From contig JAWVZU010000114.1 in NCBI GenBank assembly GCA_033722075.1, forward strand, positions 1 through 11,702: a stretch of DNA of 11,702 nt, read 5' to 3'. The position numbers and the translations under genes are program-made. Source of the stretch: JAWVZU01 sp033722075 (GTDB taxonomy: Bacteria > Pseudomonadota > Gammaproteobacteria > Xanthomonadales > SZUA-38). Every line of letters begins with the position of its first letter. The first letter of the stretch is position 1. This document shows, piece by piece, positions 8,201 to 11,702 of the stretch. The notes under the pieces are model-generated. The model searched no databases and was not told the DNA's origin. It worked only from the letters and a program-made list of their open reading frames with translations.

Positions 8201-8288
8201 TCAGGCTGATCAGGCCGAAGATGACCACCAGGATACATCCCACCGCGACAGCGACGGGGTTACTGAGCGACAGTCGGGTTAGCGTCAT
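5220..8288 (-). CDS. RND efflux transporter permease (AcrB/HAE-like)
   Basis: Inner-membrane proton-driven efflux permease of 1022 residues, slightly short of AcrB (1049). It has the expected repeat: TM1 (about 10-30), a large periplasmic loop with porter domains, a TM2-TM6 block from about 338, a second periplasmic loop, and a C-terminal TM block ending PSLLRL near 1005. TM4 reads GMVLDAAIVVLEN: Asp403 matches AcrB Asp407, while Ala404 replaces Asp408. TM10 reads LVVNNAILLV, with Asn920 at the AcrB Lys940 position. ATG 8288 overlaps the dehydratase stop (ATGA) with AAGG upstream; the open frame extends 48 residues further upstream, but that part is Arg/Gly-rich sequence inside the dehydratase gene and is rejected. 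TM1 starts ten residues after this ATG as in the family. Substrate is unknown, but the HAE-like adaptor and lack of CusA-type Met clusters favour organic compounds over metals. Confidence 0.94.
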   Translation of the reverse strand: MTLTRLSLSNPVAVAVGCILVVIFGLISLTRLPIQMAPEVERPIISINTGWRAAAPQEVESEIVEPQEDVLRGLPGVRKMTATASRGNGSIQLEFDIDTDMSRALIEVMNRLNQVPRYPVDVTEPTIRVGGDRFGNVIAWFSLRPTADNPRPIAEYQDFVDEVVRTRLERVPGVSQSNAFGGRPYEVRITFDPFRAANLGIDLTSVSSNLGSNEDVSAGFNEVGRRQYTLRFSGKYDVSDLGELVLEWREGRPVKLKDIAQVELKMRDKAGVIIQNGGPSIAINVVPETGVNVLEVMAGIKARVAELERDYLEPAGLEIQQAYDETVYIEQSIAMVRNNLLLGMSLAVVVLWWFLRKFRATAMVALAIPLCMCAAFILLDATGHTLNIISLAGLAFATGMVLDAAIVVLENIVRQREEGRESKEAADRGTMQVWGALLASTVTTVAIFMPVVFLKDEAGQLFGDLAITIAVAVVASLIVAITVLPTAASVWLKGGKLEDVHGHWWRPVTNKIMALTDTPRRRFAWIASLTTLPIVAMLVLVPPADYLPEGKRSFVFGFLVTPPGIGVETAEEEMIRVIADRFEPYLSGEKSPQIRNYFLGFFGGGAFFGSRAVDQDDVDQMLEVVNGEIVSGFPDTFGFASRAPVFGGARGGRQIEVDLQAEDFEQLLAAGQAGFGAINEAIPGVNIRPLPGLELAEPELRLVPDDRRIAEVGWNRSRMATIVRALGDGAFVGEYFDGNRRLDVIMRAEAWTTPEELAAIPVATASGQIQTVGELTEIQRTAGPSQIRRIDRRRTLTLQVTPPPDMPLEEAIEAIDEQAAPVMRNLLPEGASITYRGTAEALGEALSAMSGTFALAIVILYLLISALFRSFRDSLLVVLTIPMATVGGIVFLRLMDLVVGQAMDLLTMIGFVILLGLVVNNAILLVYRARDAEREGMDRRAAVESAVRLRLRPILMSTMTSIFGMLPLMLVPGAGTELYRGLAAVIVGGMFVSTAFTLLLLPSLLRLGEEKDAPADVVVAGT

Positions 8289-9202
8289 AGACCTTGGTTC
8301 CAATCCAGTCCGAATTGTGCCCGCCAACGGTTCAACTGATCGAGATTCACGCCCGAGCCACCGCAGACCACCACGAGCGCGTTCCTGCTCGCCTGCCGGC
8401 GCCGGGAAGCGACCGCCAGCGCTGCGCCACACGCGGGTTCGACCAGCACCCGCTGACGATTGGCGAACTCGAGGCAGGCCTCGACTGCCTCCCGATCGCC
8501 AACCAGCTCACTGATCACCGGGTGCCGGTGCGTCCAGGCCAGGGCCTCCTCGGCGACGCGGCGCGCGCCGAGCGTCTTGGCAATGGAGGCAATCTCGCAT
8601 ATATCCACTACTTCGTCCGCAGCCATGGCCGCGGCCAGCGACGCCGCACCGGCCGTTTCCACCGCAACCAGCGGTATCGTGTCCCACCCCGCGTCATGCA
8701 TGCCTTGCAGCACGCCACAGAGAAGTCCGCCGCCCCCGACGCTCAGGATGACCTCGTCGGGTGGCTCCATCGCCTCTGCGCACTCGGCAACGAGGGTTGC
8801 ATGACCCGCCCAGATGTCGGGGTGATCAAAGGGGGGCACATAGGCCGCCCCGTCATCCTCGCAGTAGCGCCGGGCTCGTTCATCGGCCTGATCCCAGACG
8901 TCGCCGTGGGCCTCCACCTGTGCGCCGAGCGCAACCAGGCGGTGGCGGACAAACTCCGCCGTTGTTTTGGGGACGACGATTCGCGCGTCCATGCCCAGCT
9001 CGCGGGCAGCGTAAGCCGCAGCCATGCCGGCATTGCCCCCGGACGAACTCACCAGGCCGGTTGCACCACGCGCATGGGCTTTACGGCAGAGGTTGCCGAT
9101 GCCCCGGATCTTGAAGCTGCCGGTGGGTTGCCAGCATTCCATCTTGTACGACGTGACGGAACCGTCGGCGGTCTCGGACAGTATGGGCGTATTCCGATGC
9201 AC
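8285..9202 (-). CDS. PLP-dependent L-serine/threonine dehydratase, animal SDS-like
   Basis: Fold-type II PLP enzyme of 305 residues, expected to deaminate L-serine (and possibly L-threonine) to pyruvate or 2-oxobutyrate plus ammonia in the cytosol. Lys31 in PTGSFKIRG is the Schiff-base lysine; SSGGNAG (53-59) is the substrate carboxylate loop; SVGGGGLLCG (154-163) is the PLP phosphate loop; Cys280 in VVCGGSG faces the pyridine nitrogen. As I recall them, human SDS/SDSL show much the same order and wording, including PPFDxPxIWxGHA and ILVEPACGAAL equivalents. Gly55 corresponds to the SDSL-type residue (Ala in human SDS), which is linked to lower activity in the human enzymes. There is no C-terminal ACT domain, so it is not biosynthetic IlvA. 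The start is GTG 9202: it is the only common start codon after an in-frame stop at 9274-9272, and TPI aligns with the family N-terminus. It is first in the six-gene unit. Confidence 0.9.
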   Translation of the reverse strand: MHRNTPILSETADGSVTSYKMECWQPTGSFKIRGIGNLCRKAHARGATGLVSSSGGNAGMAAAYAARELGMDARIVVPKTTAEFVRHRLVALGAQVEAHGDVWDQADERARRYCEDDGAAYVPPFDHPDIWAGHATLVAECAEAMEPPDEVILSVGGGGLLCGVLQGMHDAGWDTIPLVAVETAGAASLAAAMAADEVVDICEIASIAKTLGARRVAEEALAWTHRHPVISELVGDREAVEACLEFANRQRVLVEPACGAALAVASRRRQASRNALVVVCGGSGVNLDQLNRWRAQFGLDWNQGL

Positions 9203-9209
9203 GGGCCCT

Positions 9210-9215
9210 ATTCTA
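9210..9215 (-). promoter_or_regulatory. Possible -10 box of the dehydratase operon
   Basis: TAGAAT on the minus strand matches TATAAT at five of six positions and ends seven bases before the GTG start, which would give a nearly leaderless transcript. No good -35 hexamer is visible 16-18 bases upstream, so this could be chance. Confidence 0.3.
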
Positions 9216-9228
9216 ACGGCCGCCCGCC

Positions 9229-9262
9229 CCGGAATGCTTGGAAATAGTTGCCGAAATTCCGG
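9229..9262. repeat. Inverted repeat, possible operator
   Basis: CCGGAAT (9229-9235) and ATTCCGG (9256-9262) are perfect 7-base inverted arms separated by 20 bases. The second arm lies just upstream of the rightward promoter's -35 region. A smaller overlapping hairpin, CCGAA (9251-9255) and TTCGG (9265-9269) with a nine-base loop, partly shares it. Position and symmetry suggest a dimeric regulator site, but arms this short can arise by chance in GC-rich DNA. Confidence 0.35.
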
Positions 9263-9269
9263 AGTTCGG

Positions 9270-9297
9270 TTTCAAGGGCAGGCCGCATGCGTATACT
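9270..9297 (+). promoter_or_regulatory. Predicted sigma-70-type promoter of the M2 peptidase gene
   Basis: TATACT at 9292-9297 matches TATAAT at five of six positions and stands out in GC-rich DNA. A weak -35 (TTTCAA, 9270-9275) lies 16 bases upstream. The start of transcription would be near 9304, leaving a leader of about 24 bases. Confidence 0.55.
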
Positions 9298-9314
9298 CAA
9301 GGGTTTGCAGTTTC

Positions 9315-9318
9315 GAGG
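9315..9318 (+). promoter_or_regulatory. Ribosome binding site of the M2 peptidase gene
   Basis: GAGG lies nine bases before ATG 9328. A second GAGGG directly abuts the ATG and is too close to act normally. It supports the ATG that also begins the lipoprotein signal peptide. Confidence 0.5.
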
Positions 9319-9327
9319 ATTTGAGGG

Positions 9328-11172
9328 ATGCCGAAGATTCGACTCATCGTGTTCGCCCTGGCGGCCGCCGGGATGCTGGCCGCCTGCCAGCCCGCCCCGG
9401 ATGCGCCGACCACGTCTGCGAAAGCCACGCCGGCTGCGTCGGCACCGACCGCCGCCGAAGCGCAACAGTTCGTCGAGGATGCGCAGGACCGGCTGCGTGA
9501 GCTGGCCATCGAGGCCGCCCAGACGCAGTGGGTGCAGGCCAACTTCATCACCGTGGATACGCAGGCTATCGCGGCGCGCGCCAACGAGAAGCTGACCGCG
9601 GCGACCGTCGAACTTGCCAACGAGGCGGCCCGCTTCAACGACCTCGAGCTGGACTACGACACCCGCCGCAAGCTCGACAAGCTGAAGCTGGCCCTGACCC
9701 TGCCGGCACCCCGCGACAGCGCTTTGACCGCCGAACTCTCCAAGATCACCAGCGAGCTCGAGGCCATGTACGGCCAGGGCGAATACTGCCGCGAAGGCAG
9801 CGACGAATGCTGGAGCCTGAACGACATGACGCCGCTGCTGGCCAACGAGCGGGACCCGGAATTGCTGGAGGAGATCTGGACCGGCTGGCGAACGGTCTCT
9901 CCGCCGATGAAGGAAAAGTACGTGCGCATGGTCGAGATCGCCAACCAGGGCGCAGCCGAACTCGGCTACCCGGATCTGGGCACCATGTGGCGCTCGAAGT
10001 ACGACATGCCCGCGGACGACTTTGCCACGGAGATGGATCGGCTCTGGGGCCAGGTCGAACCGCTCTACGACGCCCTGCACTGCCACGTCCGGGCCCGCCT
10101 GGGGGAGCACTATGGTGAAGACGTCGTGCCCCAGGACCAGCCCATTCCCGCCCACCTGCTGGGCAACATGTGGGCCCAGCAATGGGGCAACATCTATGAA
10201 CTGGTCGCACCGGGCGACGTCGACCTGGGCTATGACCTGGATGAGCGGCTCGAGAACATCGGCTGGTCGGAAGTCGACATGGTCCGTCGGGGCGAAGCGT
10301 TCTTCACATCGCTGGGCTTCGAACCGCTGCCCGAGACGTTCTGGGAGCGCTCTCTGTTCACCAAGCCCGCGGACCGTGACGTGGTCTGCCACGCCAGCGC
10401 CTGGAGCATGGACTACGAGGACGACCTGCGGATCAAGATGTGCATCCGCAAGACTGCCGAGGACTTCTCGACGATCCACCACGAACTGGGCCACAACTTC
10501 TACCAGCGCGCCTACAACCAGCAGCCGCTGCTCTACCAGGAAAGCGCCAACGACGGCTTCCACGAGGCCATTGGCGACACGGTCGCCTTGTCGGTCACGC
10601 CGGACTATCTCAAGCGCGTCGGGCTGATCGACACGGTGCCGCCGGCCGATGCGGATATCGGCCTGCTGCTTCGCCAGGCGCTGGACAAGATCGCCTTCCT
10701 GCCCTTCGGCCTGCTGGTCGACAAGTGGCGCTGGGGCGTATTTGACGGATCAACCCCGCCGGAGGAATACAACGCCGACTGGTGGGCACTGCGCACCCAG
10801 TATCAGGGCATCGCCCCGCCCAACGACCGTGGCGAGGATTTCTTCGACCCGGGCGCCAAGTACCACATTCCCGGTAACACGCCCTACTCCCGCTACTTCC
10901 TGGCGCACATCCTGCAGTTCCAGTTCCACCGATCGCTGTGCGCGATGGCGGGCTACGAGGGCCCGCTGCACCGATGCTCCATCTACGAGAGCGAGGAGGC
11001 CGGCAAGAACCTGATCGAAATGCTGGAGATGGGTTCGTCCAAGCCCTGGCCCGAGGCTTTGGCCAAGCTGACCGGCAACGAGCAGATGGACGCCTCGGCG
11101 ATCATCGATTACTTCGCGCCGCTGCAGGAATGGCTGGACGAGCAGAACGAAGGTCGGGAGTGCGGCTGGTGA
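9328..11172 (+). CDS. M2-family peptidyl-dipeptidase (ACE-like), lipoprotein
   Basis: Zinc metallopeptidase of 614 residues, expected to remove C-terminal dipeptides from peptides outside the cytoplasm. The lipoprotein signal ends in LAAC with Cys20 as the lipidation site, followed by an Ala/Pro/Thr linker to about residue 43. The HEXXH motif is His385-Glu386-Leu-Gly-His389, and Glu413 in NDGFHEAIGD is the third zinc ligand, the same 28-residue spacing as in human ACE. Other ACE-type residues are present: MWAQ glutamine, VCHASAW (His355, Ala356), Lys511, His513, Tyr520, Arg522 (a chloride ligand in ACE) and Tyr523. Three cysteine pairs resemble the ACE disulfides (YCREGSDEC; Cys354 and Cys372; LCAMAGYEGPLHRC), fitting an oxidising compartment. 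It is divergent from the dehydratase operon, and its stop lies seven bases from the convergent gene. Inner- versus outer-membrane anchoring is undetermined; the residue after Cys is Gln, not the Asp that often marks inner-membrane retention. Confidence 0.95.
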   Translation: MPKIRLIVFALAAAGMLAACQPAPDAPTTSAKATPAASAPTAAEAQQFVEDAQDRLRELAIEAAQTQWVQANFITVDTQAIAARANEKLTAATVELANEAARFNDLELDYDTRRKLDKLKLALTLPAPRDSALTAELSKITSELEAMYGQGEYCREGSDECWSLNDMTPLLANERDPELLEEIWTGWRTVSPPMKEKYVRMVEIANQGAAELGYPDLGTMWRSKYDMPADDFATEMDRLWGQVEPLYDALHCHVRARLGEHYGEDVVPQDQPIPAHLLGNMWAQQWGNIYELVAPGDVDLGYDLDERLENIGWSEVDMVRRGEAFFTSLGFEPLPETFWERSLFTKPADRDVVCHASAWSMDYEDDLRIKMCIRKTAEDFSTIHHELGHNFYQRAYNQQPLLYQESANDGFHEAIGDTVALSVTPDYLKRVGLIDTVPPADADIGLLLRQALDKIAFLPFGLLVDKWRWGVFDGSTPPEEYNADWWALRTQYQGIAPPNDRGEDFFDPGAKYHIPGNTPYSRYFLAHILQFQFHRSLCAMAGYEGPLHRCSIYESEEAGKNLIEMLEMGSSKPWPEALAKLTGNEQMDASAIIDYFAPLQEWLDEQNEGRECGW

Positions 11173-11179
11173 GCCCGAT

Positions 11180-11702
11180 CTAGTTCACGTCGGAGGGAAG
11201 CGTCGCCAATCCATCTTCAGCCAATGCCTTTCGAACCTCGATCGCATTGGCACGGGTCTGATCCACGACGGCTTGGACTTCGGGATCTCGATCGTATTCG
11301 TCAATCTGGACGCCATTGAATTCGAGAGTCGTTGGCGGCGCGCCACGCCAACCGGGCCACCCGGTGTCAGCCAACCATCGCGCTTCCTCGAGCCAGGCGT
11401 CGCGGTTGCCCATTACGTCGTGGATGTTGGCGCGCAAACTGGCCGTAAAAAGCCGCGGCCACTGGGTGCCAGCACTCGAGAGCACGTCGAGTTCGGCTTC
11501 GGCAAGCTGGCCGGCCGCTACCTCCAGACCGCTGTTGCGAAGGGCCAGGATGCAATTCGCATCCCAGTCATTCTGGACGATGGTACCGACATCTTCGATG
11601 GGCCAGGCATCGGCGGAATCCGGCAGCTCATCCAGGTCGTACATGGCGAGGCATGCCTCGACTGCCGGTTGCGGGCCGTCCAGATGGAGAATCAGGCCGA
11701 TC
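11180..11702 (-). CDS. Unrecognised protein, C-terminal part (5' end outside window), possibly TPR-type
   Basis: The frame is open to the right edge; about 173 C-terminal residues are visible, and ATG 11644 is probably internal because the frame continues upstream (IGLILHLDGPQPAVEACLA before it). The sequence is acidic and mostly helical in character, with Ala/Leu-rich helix pairs (CILALRNSGLEVAAGQLAEA, then ANIHDVMGNRDAWLEEARWLA) that recall TPR-like repeats. It has no signal peptide, membrane segment or catalytic motif in view. The tail DRDPEVQAVVDQTRANAIE resembles the last helix of TPR-containing CadC-like or adenylate-cyclase-like proteins, where a DPRFQ-type motif is common; this is a weak family hint, not an assignment. 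It is convergent with the M2 peptidase gene and ends seven bases from it, with no visible terminator between. Confidence 0.7.
   Translation of the reverse strand, partial: IGLILHLDGPQPAVEACLAMYDLDELPDSADAWPIEDVGTIVQNDWDANCILALRNSGLEVAAGQLAEAELDVLSSAGTQWPRLFTASLRANIHDVMGNRDAWLEEARWLADTGWPGWRGAPPTTLEFNGVQIDEYDRDPEVQAVVDQTRANAIEVRKALAEDGLATLPSDVN

Larger units (their letters stand above)
971..9202 (-). other. Putative six-gene operon: dehydratase, RND permease, adaptor, carrier, barrel, CheB-CheR
   Basis: All six minus-strand genes are contiguous. Junctions in transcription order are: ATGA overlap (8285-8288), 9-base gap with RBS (5211-5219), TTGA overlap (4146-4149), zero gap (2910/2911) and TTGA overlap (2386-2389). 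There is no space for an internal intergenic promoter or terminator, so one transcript from the 9203-9327 region is the simplest reading. Promoters inside coding sequence cannot be excluded. Confidence 0.75.
9203..9327. promoter_or_regulatory. Divergent intergenic control region
   Basis: This is the only substantial intergenic stretch: 125 bases between the divergently transcribed dehydratase operon and the M2 peptidase gene. It contains a rightward -10 box, an inverted repeat and a possible leftward -10 box (listed separately). No small ORF or RNA gene is evident. A regulator binding here could control both directions, but no regulator gene is encoded in the window unless the partial right-edge gene is one. 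Confidence 0.7.

Noticed and set aside
6429..8282. Long plus-strand open frame (617 codons) opposite the RND permease
   Set aside because: Asp/His/Arg/Gln-rich antisense shadow of the permease reading frame; no recognisable family.
8289..8432. 48-residue N-terminal extension of the RND permease
   Set aside because: Encoded inside the dehydratase gene; TM1 normally begins about ten residues after the start, which matches ATG 8288.
9208..10563. Minus-strand open frame (451 codons) opposite the M2 peptidase
   Set aside because: Valine/arginine-rich shadow of the peptidase codons, covering the HEXXH region; it also fills the divergent promoter region, which is implausible.
1..11702. Mobile element, CRISPR array, tRNA/rRNA or phage genes
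   Set aside because: No transposase or integrase motif, no terminal repeats or regularly spaced repeats, and no cloverleaf-like segment was seen in the single intergenic region.

Overview
The window reads as chromosomal DNA from a GC-rich gammaproteobacterium. The partial FadE at the left edge is of the large enterobacterial/gammaproteobacterial type. The lipoprotein M2 peptidase and the short RND system fit lineages such as Xanthomonadales or Wenzhouxiangella-like bacteria. The lineage is an inference from protein families only; no rRNA or other marker gene is present. I see no insertion sequence, tRNA, CRISPR array, integrase or compositional island. Coding density is very high, and the only intergenic stretch over 20 bases is the 125-base divergent region at 9203-9327.

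Layout. (1) Bases 1-974, plus strand: the 3' part of fadE (acyl-CoA dehydrogenase), whose 5' end lies outside the window. (2) Bases 971-9202, minus strand: six genes packed stop-to-start. In transcription order they are an SDS-type L-serine/threonine dehydratase, an RND efflux permease, its periplasmic adaptor, a 12-TM carrier resembling the ATP:ADP translocase/TlcC family, a small outer-membrane beta-barrel protein, and a short CheB-CheR fusion. The junctions are a 4-base ATGA overlap, a 9-base gap with a strong RBS, a 4-base TTGA overlap, zero spacing (TAG followed by ATG), and a second TTGA overlap. (3) Bases 9203-9327: a divergent control region with a near-consensus -10 box for the rightward gene and a 7-base inverted repeat that could be an operator. 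(4) Bases 9328-11172, plus strand: an ACE-like M2 peptidyl-dipeptidase lipoprotein with all the main active-site residues. (5) Bases 11180-11702, minus strand: the C-terminal part of an unrecognised, possibly TPR-type protein running off the right edge.

How they may work together. The permease and adaptor form the inner-membrane and periplasmic parts of a tripartite pump. No TolC-type channel is encoded here, and the 174-residue barrel is too small to be one. The CheBR protein has a complete CheB catalytic triad and a CheR methyltransferase domain but no receiver, PAS or kinase domain, and no chemoreceptor or CheA/CheW gene is present. Its place at the end of a transport operon is the most unusual feature of the window. 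The link between amino-acid deamination, export, the carrier and protein methylation/demethylation is a hypothesis based on gene order only.
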